A stretch of DNA of 64,000 nt from the NCBI RefSeq assembly GCF_006151805.1, contig NZ_VDDA01000005.1, forward strand, positions 186,001 through 250,000, in the 5' to 3' direction. Under the pieces are notes generated by a model. The model had not been told where the DNA came from, did no database searches, and worked only from the letters and a program-made list of their open reading frames with translations. Below, piece after piece: positions 42,957 to 51,221 of this stretch (its first letter is position 1; each line of letters starts with the position of its first letter). The DNA comes from Methylobacterium terricola (GTDB lineage: Bacteria > Pseudomonadota > Alphaproteobacteria > Rhizobiales > Beijerinckiaceae). A program made the translations under genes and the position numbers.

Positions 42957-45134
42957 ATGTCCCCTCGCCGCCTCGCCCGCCTGCTCGTCGTCCTCGGATC
43001 CTGGATCCTCGGTTCCTCGCTCGGCCCCGCCGGGGCGCAGGCGCCGCGGCCGTCGAAATACGCCGATCTCGTCCGGGCCGAGCTGGTGACCGAGGAGAGC
43101 GCCGTCGCCCCGGGCGCCACGCTCACCGCCGGGGTGCGGCTGACGATGAAGCCGGGCTGGCATGTCTATTGGCGCAATCCGGGCGATTCCGGCCTGCCGC
43201 CGGAGATCGCCTGGACGCTGCCGGCGGGGTTCTCCGCCGGGGCGGTCGCGTGGCCGGCACCGGAGCGGATCCCGGTCGCCGACCTGATGAATTTCGGCTA
43301 CGAGGGCGAGGTGCTGCTGGCGGTGCCGATCGCCGTGCCCGACACGCTCGGGGCAGGCCCCGTCGCCCTCAAGGCCAAGGTTTCCTATCTCGTTTGCGAG
43401 CGCGAATGCGTGCCCGGCGAGGCCCTGCTCTCGGCGAGCCTGCCGGTGGCGCCCGCCGGCACAAGCCCGCGGCCCGATCCCCGCGCGGCAGCTCTGTTCG
43501 CGCAAGCGCGCGAGCGCCTGCCGATGCCGGCGCCATGGCCGGTGCGGATGCGCCAGGACGGCGGAACCCCGGTGCTCGACATCGAGGCGCCGGGGCTGAA
43601 GGCCCGCGACGTCGCGTTCTTCCCCTACTCCGAGACCGCCCTGGAGCACGCCGCCGCGCAAACCGCGACCGGCGATGCGACCGGCCTGCACCTGCGGCTG
43701 CAACGCAGCAGCCAGGCCGCCGCCGATGCCCCCGCTCCCCGCGCCGACGGCGTCCTGACCCTCACCGAAGACACCGGGTCGGGTCCGGTGCGCCGCGCCT
43801 ACGCTCTCGGCGAGGCGACGCCAGCCGCGGCACCGGCCGCGAGTGCCCCGGTCTCCGCTCCCGTCCCGCCCGCTCCCGTTCCGGAGGCCGAGGGCCTGTG
43901 GCAGGCGGCGTTGCTCGCCTTCCTGGGCGGGCTCCTGCTCAACCTGATGCCCTGCGTCTTCCCGGTCCTGTCGATCAAGGTGCTGAGCCTGGTGCGCCAT
44001 TCCGGCGAGAGCCCGGGCCGGGTGCGGCTGCACGGGCTTGCCTACGCGGCCGGGGTGCTGGCGACGTTCCTGAGCCTCGCCGGTCTGTTGATCGCGCTCC
44101 GGGCCGGTGGGGCGCAGATCGGCTGGGGCTTCCAGCTGCAATCGCCCCTGGTGGTGGCGGGCCTCGCTTATGGGCTGTTCGCCATGGGCCTCAGCCTGTC
44201 GGGCGTGTGGCATCTCGGTGGCCGGGCGGCCGGCTTGGGCGACGGGCTGACCCGGCGTGCCGGGCTCGAGGGCTCGTTCTTCACCGGCGTTCTCGCCACA
44301 CTCGTCGCCACGCCCTGCACCGCGCCGTTCATGGGGGCTGCCATCGGCTACGGGCTGACCCAGGGGGCTCCGGTCGCCCTCACGGTCTTTGCCGCGCTCG
44401 GCCTCGGCCTCGCCCTGCCCTTCGCCCTGCTGGCGGCCTGGCCGGCCCTGCTTCGCCGCCTGCCGCGGCCCGGCGCCTGGATGGAGACCCTGAAGGGCGT
44501 CCTCGCCTTCCCGCTCTACCTCACGGTGGCGTGGCTGGTCTGGGTGCTGAGCCAGCAGGCCGGGCCGACCGGGCTGATGGCCGGGCTCACCGGCCTGGTG
44601 CTGGTGGCGTTCTTCGCCTGGATCCTGGAGCGCGGGCGGACGGCCGGGACGCTGTTCCGGCGCGTCGGGCAGGTCGCGGCTCTTCTCGCCCTGCTGGGCC
44701 TTGCCGGACTCCTGGCGGTGCTCGACCGCGACCGCGCCGGCCCCGTCAGCGTGGCCTCCGCCGACGGAATCGAGCCGTTCAGCCAAGCCCGGCTCGACGC
44801 CCTGCTCGCCGCGCGCCGGCCGGTCTTCGTCAACATGACGGCGGCGTGGTGCATCACCTGCCAGGTCAATGACCGCGCGACCTTGCGGGCGGCTTCGGTG
44901 CGCGATGCCTTCAAGGCGCACGACGTCGCGCAGCTCACCGGCGACTGGACCAACCAGAACCCCGAGATCACCCGGGTGCTGGAGGCCAACGGCCGCTCGG
45001 GCGTGCCGCTCTACCTGCTGTATGACGGCCGCGGCGGCGTCGCGGTGCTGCCGCAGATCCTGACCGAGGCGGCGATCCGCGCTGCCCTGGCGGCCCTGCC
45101 GGCGGGCACCGGGCCGCGGGCCGCCCTGCGGTGA
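42957..45134 (+). CDS. Protein-disulfide reductase, DsbD/ScsB type
   Basis: A 725-residue inner-membrane electron conduit that carries thiol electrons from cytoplasmic thioredoxin to periplasmic partners. The periplasmic N-terminal domain has the redox pair in CERECVPG. The eight-helix membrane domain carries its cysteine pair in LMPCVFPV and TPCTAPFMG. The C-terminal thioredoxin-like domain has WCITCQVN. The enlarged N-terminal domain (about 300 residues) suggests ScsB rather than classic DsbD. ATG 42957 begins the signal peptide (RRLARLLVVLGSWILG). No partner thiol oxidoreductase is adjacent. Confidence 0.92.
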   Translation: MSPRRLARLLVVLGSWILGSSLGPAGAQAPRPSKYADLVRAELVTEESAVAPGATLTAGVRLTMKPGWHVYWRNPGDSGLPPEIAWTLPAGFSAGAVAWPAPERIPVADLMNFGYEGEVLLAVPIAVPDTLGAGPVALKAKVSYLVCERECVPGEALLSASLPVAPAGTSPRPDPRAAALFAQARERLPMPAPWPVRMRQDGGTPVLDIEAPGLKARDVAFFPYSETALEHAAAQTATGDATGLHLRLQRSSQAAADAPAPRADGVLTLTEDTGSGPVRRAYALGEATPAAAPAASAPVSAPVPPAPVPEAEGLWQAALLAFLGGLLLNLMPCVFPVLSIKVLSLVRHSGESPGRVRLHGLAYAAGVLATFLSLAGLLIALRAGGAQIGWGFQLQSPLVVAGLAYGLFAMGLSLSGVWHLGGRAAGLGDGLTRRAGLEGSFFTGVLATLVATPCTAPFMGAAIGYGLTQGAPVALTVFAALGLGLALPFALLAAWPALLRRLPRPGAWMETLKGVLAFPLYLTVAWLVWVLSQQAGPTGLMAGLTGLVLVAFFAWILERGRTAGTLFRRVGQVAALLALLGLAGLLAVLDRDRAGPVSVASADGIEPFSQARLDALLAARRPVFVNMTAAWCITCQVNDRATLRAASVRDAFKAHDVAQLTGDWTNQNPEITRVLEANGRSGVPLYLLYDGRGGVAVLPQILTEAAIRAALAALPAGTGPRAALR

Positions 45135-45320
45135 GGGAGCGCTTGGCCTGGACCGGCAGGGTTCGCACCCGCGCCGTCAGTCCCGGGGCCGCGCCGCTGT
45201 CGACCGTAAGCCGACCCCCCTTCCCGGCTCTCCGTCCGCCGATGCCGCACCCGTCCAAGGAAGGGCAGCGTCACGAAAATCTCCAGCTCACGGGGCGAGG
45301 CTGAACCCTTCCCGATGGAT

Positions 45321-45400
45321 CGACCAAGCCGCCGGCAGGCCGACCAAGCCGCCGGCAGGCCGACCAAGCCGCCGGCAGGCCGACCAAGCCGCCCGCAGCC
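45321..45400. repeat. Four tandem copies of a 20-bp repeat
   Basis: Three identical copies of CGACCAAGCCGCCGGCAGGC at 45321-45380 and a fourth, diverged at its end, to 45400. They fill the middle of the 339-bp gap between dsbD and the MFS gene; the remainder of the gap has no gene. Twenty is not a multiple of three, so this is not a coding repeat. Confidence 0.9.
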
Positions 45401-45446
45401 CAGCCATGCGACACCGGGGCTGAACCCGCAGCCCCCTTCCGTCTTA

Positions 45447-45461
45447 TGCTGCAATGCAGCA
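45447..45461. promoter_or_regulatory. Perfect palindrome before the MFS gene (candidate operator)
   Basis: TGCTGCAATGCAGCA, a 15-bp perfect inverted repeat with a one-base centre, 12 bp upstream of the ATG at 45474. The position suits a repressor site over the promoter or ribosome site; no regulator gene is adjacent. Confidence 0.45.
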
Positions 45462-45473
45462 CTGAGGACGGCG

Positions 45474-46670
45474 ATGCAGCACACTCTCGAACACGGCGCC
45501 GGCGCCGGCGCCGCCGCGACCGGGCGGTCCGCGTCCCTGGCGCTCCTGGCGCTGGCGGCGGCCTCCTTCGGCATCGGCACGACCGAGTTCGTCATCATGG
45601 GGCTCCTGCCCGAGATGGCGACCGATCTCAGGGTCAGCATCCCGACGGCCGGCCTGCTCGTGACCGGCTACGCGCTCAGCGTCACCTTCGGCTCGCCGGT
45701 GGTGGCGGTGCTGCTGTCGCGCCTCGACCGGCGGCGGGCGCTCCTGGTGCTGGTCGGCCTGTTCATCCTCGGCAACGCGCTCTGCGCCTTGAGCCCCGAT
45801 TACCGCCTCCTGATGCTCGCCCGCATCGTCACGGCGCTTTGCCACGGCGCCTTCTTCGGCCTCGGCTCGGTGGTGGCGGCGGACCTGGTGCCCCCGCACC
45901 GCAAGGCGAGCGCCATCGCCATCATGTTCACCGGGCTCACGCTGGCCAACGTGCTTGGCGTGCCGTTCGGCACCGCGCTCGGCCACGCGCTCGGCTGGCG
46001 GGCGACGTTCTGGGCCGTGGTCGGGATCGGCTTCGTGGCGGCCGCCGCCCTCGTCGCCTGGCTGCCGCGTTACCTGCCCTCCGAATCCGGCAACCTCCTG
46101 TCGGAGATGCGGGTGCTGCGCCGGCCCCAGGTGGTGCTCGCCATGCTGCTCAGTGTGCTGGCCTCCGCGAGCCTGTTCAGCGTCTTCACCTACGTGGCGC
46201 CGCTGCTCGCGGCCACCGCCGGGGCGACGCCCTCGGCGATCACCGGCGTGCTGCTGCTGTTCGGCGTCGGGCTGACGGTCGGCAACGTGCTCGGCGGCCG
46301 CCTCGGCGACTGGCGCCAGATGCCCTCGGTGATCGGGCTGGCGCTGGCCCTCGTCGCGGTGCTGCTGGCGCTCGTGCCGGCGAGCGCCGCCCTGATGCCC
46401 GCCACCGCGCTGATCGGCCTGTGGGGCATCCTCGCCTTCGCCCTGGTGGCGCCGTTGCAGCTGCGGGTGCTCACCGCGGCCGACGGCGCCCGCAACCTCG
46501 CCTCGACGGTCAACCAGGGCGCCTTCAACCTCGGCAACGCGCTCGGCGCCTGGATCGGCGGCGTCGCCATCACGGCAGGGCTCGGCTACGGCCACCTGCC
46601 GCTGATCGGCGCGGGACTGGCCCTGGCGGTGGCCGGCGTCGGCGTGGTGGCGCACCGGATGGACCGCTGA
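45474..46670 (+). CDS. MFS transporter, AraJ/sugar-efflux-like
   Basis: A 398-residue major facilitator with twelve predicted helices. The N-terminal FGIGTTEFVIMGLLPEMATDL is the signature of the AraJ/YdhP/Bcr-type efflux subgroup, and motif A is seen in LLSRLDRRRALLVLVGLFILGN. It probably exports sugars or drugs. ATG 45474 is used because translation from upstream starts would run through the 20-bp tandem repeats. It converges with the TonB receptor gene with a 42-bp gap. Confidence 0.88.
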   Translation: MQHTLEHGAGAGAAATGRSASLALLALAAASFGIGTTEFVIMGLLPEMATDLRVSIPTAGLLVTGYALSVTFGSPVVAVLLSRLDRRRALLVLVGLFILGNALCALSPDYRLLMLARIVTALCHGAFFGLGSVVAADLVPPHRKASAIAIMFTGLTLANVLGVPFGTALGHALGWRATFWAVVGIGFVAAAALVAWLPRYLPSESGNLLSEMRVLRRPQVVLAMLLSVLASASLFSVFTYVAPLLAATAGATPSAITGVLLLFGVGLTVGNVLGGRLGDWRQMPSVIGLALALVAVLLALVPASAALMPATALIGLWGILAFALVAPLQLRVLTAADGARNLASTVNQGAFNLGNALGAWIGGVAITAGLGYGHLPLIGAGLALAVAGVGVVAHRMDR

Positions 46671-46712
46671 GAGCGGAAGCGCGGCGCCCGGGGCTTGCCG
46701 GGCGCCCCCGCC

Positions 46713-48932
46713 CTACCAGCGATAGATGAGGCTGCCGATCACCGTCGCCGGCTGGTTGCGGTTGCAGAAGCCGAACGAGCAGGTCTGGTAGGTGCGGTCG
46801 AAGATGTTGTAGCCGTTCACCTGCGCCCGCAATCCCTTGTATTTCGGGTCGATCGCCGCGAAGTCGTAGGCGACCAGCGCGTCGTAGAGCGTCACGGTCG
46901 GGTTGCGCACCGTGTTGAGGTCGTCGGCGTAGCTCGTGCCGATGTAGCGGATGCCGCCGCCGATCTGGAGCCCGCGCAGGGGTGACGAGGGCGGGAAGGC
47001 GTAGGTGAGGAACGACGCGTAGGTGTCGGCCGGGATGCCGGAGACCCGGTTGCCGTTGATCGACTCGCCCGTCGCCGCCGTCGAATCGACGAAGCGTATG
47101 TCGGTATGCGTGTAGGCGATCGTCAGGTTGGTGCCCGGCGCGATGGTGGCGGTCGCCTCGGCCTCGAAGCCGGTCGAGCGGACGGCACCGGTGGCGGATT
47201 GGAAGCTCAACGCCGCCGGGTCGGGCCGCAGGATGCTCGATTGCCGGATGTCGAAGCCCGCGAAGGCCACCTGCACGCTGGTGCCGGGGATCAGGTATTT
47301 CACCCCCGCCTCGATCTGGTCGCCGGTGGTCGGCTTGAAGGCCTGGCCGTTGCGGTCCTGGCCGACCTGCGGCGTGAAGGTCGTGGCGTAGCTCGCATAG
47401 GGCACGAGCCCCGGCGCCAGGACGTAGCCGAGGCCGACACGGCCGGTGAAGGCGGTGTTGTCCTGGCGCGAGACCGCGCTGTCGGGCGAGGCGGCGTTGT
47501 CCTGGAAGACCCAGTCGTGCCGCCCGTTCACCGTCAGGATGAAGTCGCCGAACTTGGCCTGGTCCTGCAGGTAGATTCCGATCTGGTCCTGCGTCTGGCG
47601 CGAGGTCGATCCCAGGACCGGCGTCGGGATGAACTGTGCGCCGTAATTGCGCGTGACGAGGTTCAGGTCCGGCACGGCCTCCGGCCCCAGCGCCCCGAAG
47701 CGGGTGGTCAGGCTGTAGCGGGCGTAGTCGATGCCGGCGACGGCGGTGTGGGCGATCGGGCCGGTGGCGAAATGCGCCTCGAGCTGGTTGTCCAGCGTCT
47801 GCTGCACCAGGCCGTTGCGCTGGTAGCCGTTGTCCCGGGTCGCGATCGTCCGTTCCGGGTTGATGCCGTTGATGTCGACGTATTTCCCGCTCAGGAACAG
47901 GCCGTAATGGCGGAAGTTCTGGCGGAAGATCAGGTCCGGCGTGAACTTGTGCTCGAAGGCGTAGCCGACGCGGTACTGGGTCTGGTCGAGGCCGGCGAAG
48001 CGCGGATCGCCCATGTAGTAGCGCGTCGCCCGGAAGCCCGGGTCGTTGTAGAAGAAGGTGGTCGCCGGGGTGCTGCTGACCTGGTACTCGCTCAAGAAGG
48101 TGAAGGTGGTGTCGGCCGAGGGCTTCCAGGTGAAGGCCGGGGCGATGTTGAACTGGTCGTCGTTGGTGCCGAGCCCGATGAACGTGCCGGCCTCGCGCCG
48201 GATGCCGGTGAGGCGGTAGGCCATCGTGCCGTCGGAGCCGGCGACCGGGCCGCCGACGTCGAAGGCGCCCTGGAAGCGGTCGAAGCTGCCGGCCTGGAAC
48301 TGCACCTCGCCGAAGGGCACGAAGACCGGGCGCTTGCTCGTCGCATCGAGGATGCCGCCGGGCGAGCCGAGGCCGTAGAGGCCGGAAGCCGGCCCGCGCA
48401 GGATCGTCACCGCCTCCAAACCGTAGGGCTCGGTCTTCGGGTAGGCGAAGCCGCTGCCGATGACCCGCAACCCGTCGCGGTAGATGCCCTGGTTGGTCAG
48501 CACGTCGAAGCCGCGGATGAAGACCTGGTCGAAGCGCGGGTCGAAGCCCGACCGGGCGCTGATCGCGCCCGGAACGTAGGCCACCGAATCGGCGAAGCTC
48601 TGGACGTTGCGGTCGTTGAGCTGCTCGCGGGTGACGACGGAGACCGCCTGCGGCACCTCGACCAGCGGGGTGTTGGTCTTGGTCGCCGTGGTGGCGACCC
48701 GGGCGGTGTAGCCGGTGATGCCCGAGGGCCCGCCCCCGCCGCCGCTGGTCGCCGCCGTGTCGCCGTCGCCGCCGCTGAGGTTGAGCGCCGCGGGGGCCGG
48801 CGCCTCGGACCGCACCGAGATCTCGTCGAGGGCGACGGTGCCGTCCTGCGCCTGCGCCGAGCCGGCGTGAGCGAGCGCGACGAGCGAGGCACCTGCGAGC
48901 AGCGCAGCGGAACGGGGGTGGCCGAAGGTCAT
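46713..48932 (-). CDS. TonB-dependent siderophore receptor
   Basis: A 739-residue outer-membrane receptor of the ferric-siderophore group. It has a signal peptide (AALLAGASLVALAHAGSAQA), a TonB-box-like DEISVRSE, and a plug domain (TPLVEVPQAVSVVTREQLNDRNVQS; FIRGFDVLTNQGIYRDGLR; EPYGLEAVTILRGPASGLYG). The 22-strand barrel ends in the aromatic IGSLIYRW. The pattern resembles FhuA/FpvA-type receptors for hydroxamate siderophores. ATG 48932 follows AAAAAGGACG and gives a proper signal peptide. No siderophore synthesis or ABC genes are adjacent. Confidence 0.93.
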   Translation of the reverse strand: MTFGHPRSAALLAGASLVALAHAGSAQAQDGTVALDEISVRSEAPAPAALNLSGGDGDTAATSGGGGGPSGITGYTARVATTATKTNTPLVEVPQAVSVVTREQLNDRNVQSFADSVAYVPGAISARSGFDPRFDQVFIRGFDVLTNQGIYRDGLRVIGSGFAYPKTEPYGLEAVTILRGPASGLYGLGSPGGILDATSKRPVFVPFGEVQFQAGSFDRFQGAFDVGGPVAGSDGTMAYRLTGIRREAGTFIGLGTNDDQFNIAPAFTWKPSADTTFTFLSEYQVSSTPATTFFYNDPGFRATRYYMGDPRFAGLDQTQYRVGYAFEHKFTPDLIFRQNFRHYGLFLSGKYVDINGINPERTIATRDNGYQRNGLVQQTLDNQLEAHFATGPIAHTAVAGIDYARYSLTTRFGALGPEAVPDLNLVTRNYGAQFIPTPVLGSTSRQTQDQIGIYLQDQAKFGDFILTVNGRHDWVFQDNAASPDSAVSRQDNTAFTGRVGLGYVLAPGLVPYASYATTFTPQVGQDRNGQAFKPTTGDQIEAGVKYLIPGTSVQVAFAGFDIRQSSILRPDPAALSFQSATGAVRSTGFEAEATATIAPGTNLTIAYTHTDIRFVDSTAATGESINGNRVSGIPADTYASFLTYAFPPSSPLRGLQIGGGIRYIGTSYADDLNTVRNPTVTLYDALVAYDFAAIDPKYKGLRAQVNGYNIFDRTYQTCSFGFCNRNQPATVIGSLIYRW

Positions 48933-49022
48933 ATGGCACGTCCTTTTTGTTAGTTCTTGAGCGGCGCGTTCGGGCAGCCGGATGCGCTCGCCGGGAAAGG
49001 CTCCCGTCGCCGTCACGCCGTC

Positions 49023-49064
49023 TTTAGAACTAGAATAAACTGTTGTTTTGTAAGGGTTTTCTCG
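49023..49064 (-). promoter_or_regulatory. AT-rich segment upstream of the TonB receptor
   Basis: TTTAGAACTAGAATAAAC followed by TGTTGTTTTGTAAGGGTTTT is strikingly AT-rich for this genome and lies 90-130 bp before the receptor start. It contains a TTTAGAA half-site like those described for rhizobial iron-control elements, but no full palindrome. Iron control is expected for such receptors; the assignment is tentative. The remainder of the 479-bp gap holds nothing else recognisable. Confidence 0.3.
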
Positions 49065-49411
49065 TGCTGCTGGATACGCCCGGGCAGACGTGCAGGCAAC
49101 GGCCGAGCCGACTTCTGCACAAGCCGTGGTCCGGCCGTTGCCGATGAAGCACAGCCGTTAGATCATAGCCGCCGGAACGGATGCCGGGCCGGGACGTAAA
49201 ACGTGGCACTTTCAAAGAGATAGACAGTATCCAGGGGCGGGCGGCCGAATGCTGCCGATGTGTAACAATTCATGTCGATTGATTGCTGAGGCGCGGAGCG
49301 GTGGCCCGGCACATCGGATCGTGGGCGAGCCGGCCAACCGAATGGACGCCTTCCGGGTCGGTCCGGGGCCGTGACGCAGAGCCCCGGACGACCCGGAGAG
49401 GGGTCGGCGGC

Positions 49412-49594
49412 TCAGGCCGGCTCGTTCTCGTTCGGGTCGAACGGCTTGCCGCTTTCGTCTGCCGGCGATTGCGCGTCGGGATCGAGGCGGCCGTCGATGA
49501 TGCGGTCGCCGGTCCGCGGCTCCCGAGCGCCGCCGCCGGGCCGCGTCGTCTCGCCATCCGTCGTCTCGGGGCTCTTCTTGGTCTCGTCGGCCAT
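49412..49594 (-). CDS. Small hydrophilic acidic protein
   Basis: A 60-residue protein of unknown function, rich in Glu, Asp, Pro, Thr and Lys, with no hydrophobic core, so probably disordered. The strong ribosome site GGGAGGG sits just before ATG 49594, which is the main reason to accept it as a gene. Its ending (GKPFDPNENEP) looks like small conserved alphaproteobacterial proteins of unknown role. Confidence 0.6.
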   Translation of the reverse strand: MADETKKSPETTDGETTRPGGGAREPRTGDRIIDGRLDPDAQSPADESGKPFDPNENEPA

Positions 49595-49662
49595 CGTTCC
49601 CTCCCTGGTTACGCAGGAGGTCACATAGGGCGGCGTCCGACCGTGGTGCAGCGGGGGCTGCT

Positions 49663-49862
49663 CCAGTGCCGATCGAGCCCCGGCGCCACGACGCCGTGTC
49701 GGACGACTGGGACGCGTCAGCAGACCCAGACCTCCTCGTGCCGCAGCACGCGATCGAGGAAGCGCTCGAGCCCGGCGGCGCGCCCGGGATGGCCGGCGAT
49801 CCGCAGATGCAGGCCGACGGACATCATCCGCGGCTGCCCGATGTCCCGGTTCATCGGCCGGT
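49663..49862 (-). pseudogene. Remnant of a polysaccharide deacetylase / allantoinase (PuuE-like) gene
   Basis: The minus strand encodes PRMMSVGLHLRIAGHPGRAAGLERFLDRVLRHEEVWVC, which matches the C-terminal end of PuuE-type polysaccharide deacetylases (pattern RMMSxGLHxRxxGRPGRxxALxRFLDYVxxHxxVWV). The catalytic N-terminal domain is absent: upstream codons are unrelated and run into the end of the AraC gene region. A TGA interrupts the place where the family continues with Arg-Arg. It is a decayed fragment left by deletion. Confidence 0.6.
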
Positions 49863-49947
49863 CACTCCGGCGGGCGCCCTCCGGCGGTGCGACGCGTCGT
49901 TCCCGGTGCACGCGGCTCGATCGTCCGCGTCTCAGGCCGTTCCCGTC

Positions 49948-51015
49948 CTACCCAGCATGACTCTTGCGGTACTGCTTCGGCGGAACGCCGTGCCAGCGTC
50001 GAAACGCGCGAGTGAAGGCGCTGATTTCCGAGTAACCAAGAAGATGGGAGATGTCGCTGATCGACTGATCGGTGCTGGCAAGATAATATTCCGAAATCTC
50101 CCGGCGGAGACCGTCCGCGATGTCCGCGAAGCTGGTGTTGTCCTCGGCCAAGCGCCGCTGGAGAGTCCATCGCGGAATGCCGAGGGCGTCGCTGGCGTCC
50201 TGGAGCGTCAGGTCGCGGACGCTGAGGTTGGAGCGCACATAGGCGCGGATGCGATCGCGCAGCGAGACGGTTCCCCCGGCCATGCCCATCCGCATGATCG
50301 TCGCGCACAGGAGATCGAGGAGCGGGAGGTTGGCGCCGGGCATCGCACGCAGCGCCTGGTCGTGCCGGAACACGAGGGCGTTGGTATCCTGACCGAAGCG
50401 GACCGGCGCCCCGAAGGCCTGCTCGATCTCGCGCCAATCCTCGGTGCGCGCATGTTCGAGATGAACCTCCTGCGGACACCACTCCGCCCCGGCCCCGTGC
50501 CGGAACACGTTGACGTACATCCCGAGCGTGACGACGGCATCCTGCCGCCGCTCGCTGATGCGGGGGGAGCGGATCGCGTAGGTCAGCCGGTAGGTCCCGT
50601 TCGCCTTCAGCAATTCGGTGACCGTGTCCTCCTGATGGTAGCCGAAATAGGCGGCCAGGTTCTCGGCCGCCGCGAGCAGGGTCGGTGACGACAGCGCGAT
50701 GTGGCCGATCAGGCCCAGCATCTCCGGCTTGAACTGCTGGCCGTAGCGCAGGCCGAGGGTCGGATCGTGCGACCGGCGCGCCGCCAGCTCGAGAACCTCG
50801 CAATACTGGCGCAGGCCGATCTGATCCGTCGGCGAGGCGAGGCGCCCGGGGTCGAGGGCAACCTGATCGAAGAGGCTGCCGGCACAGACGTGGTTGGCGT
50901 CGAAGAACGTGCCGAGGCCAGTCGCTGCCGACGCGAAAACACGGGCTCCGGACACGGCTTGGTTGAAGCTCTCGATGCGGGCCATGACCTGAACTGCCGT
51001 ATTCCGGATGAGCAT
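49948..51015 (-). CDS. AraC-family regulator (OruR/ArgR-like), likely of the eut genes
   Basis: A 355-residue AraC/XylS regulator with an N-terminal Arabinose_bd-type domain (FDQVALDPGRLASPTDQIGLRQYCEVLELAARRSHDPTLGLRYGQQ). The C-terminal double helix-turn-helix reads LQDASDALGIPRWTLQRRLAEDNTSFADI and ISDISHLLGYSEISAFTRAFRRWHGVPPKQYRK. It is divergent from eutB, so regulation of ethanolamine use is likely. ATG 51015 is chosen; a TTG at 51075 or ATG at 50985 is possible. Confidence 0.85.
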   Translation of the reverse strand: MLIRNTAVQVMARIESFNQAVSGARVFASAATGLGTFFDANHVCAGSLFDQVALDPGRLASPTDQIGLRQYCEVLELAARRSHDPTLGLRYGQQFKPEMLGLIGHIALSSPTLLAAAENLAAYFGYHQEDTVTELLKANGTYRLTYAIRSPRISERRQDAVVTLGMYVNVFRHGAGAEWCPQEVHLEHARTEDWREIEQAFGAPVRFGQDTNALVFRHDQALRAMPGANLPLLDLLCATIMRMGMAGGTVSLRDRIRAYVRSNLSVRDLTLQDASDALGIPRWTLQRRLAEDNTSFADIADGLRREISEYYLASTDQSISDISHLLGYSEISAFTRAFRRWHGVPPKQYRKSHAG

Positions 51016-51221
51016 TCTCGTCGAGACGACGCCCAGCAAGTTCGCTGCCAAGGCCGATTTGTTGCGAAGGGTCAAAACTCTGCGGCCTCCGGTCGATCCT
51101 GGCGGGCCGGGCGGATCTAGGATCCGGCATGGCTCTTTCGTCTCCTCACGGGGACCGGAGGGTCGAACCGGTATCGGGCACCGCGCGGTGCCGTCGGCGT
51201 GCTGGAGGGAGTGACGGACGG

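Noticed and set aside
45321..45400. CRISPR array
   Set aside because: Copies are directly adjacent without unique spacers, and no cas genes are present.
45315..45473. An N-terminal extension of the MFS pump from an upstream ATG at 45315
   Set aside because: It would translate the 20-bp tandem repeats and a Pro/Arg-rich segment unlike any MFS N terminus; ATG 45474 directly precedes the conserved region.
49023..49040. A full Fur or Irr operator upstream of the TonB receptor
   Set aside because: Only a TTTAGAA half-site is present; the second half does not complete the palindrome, so it is listed only as a tentative AT-rich region.
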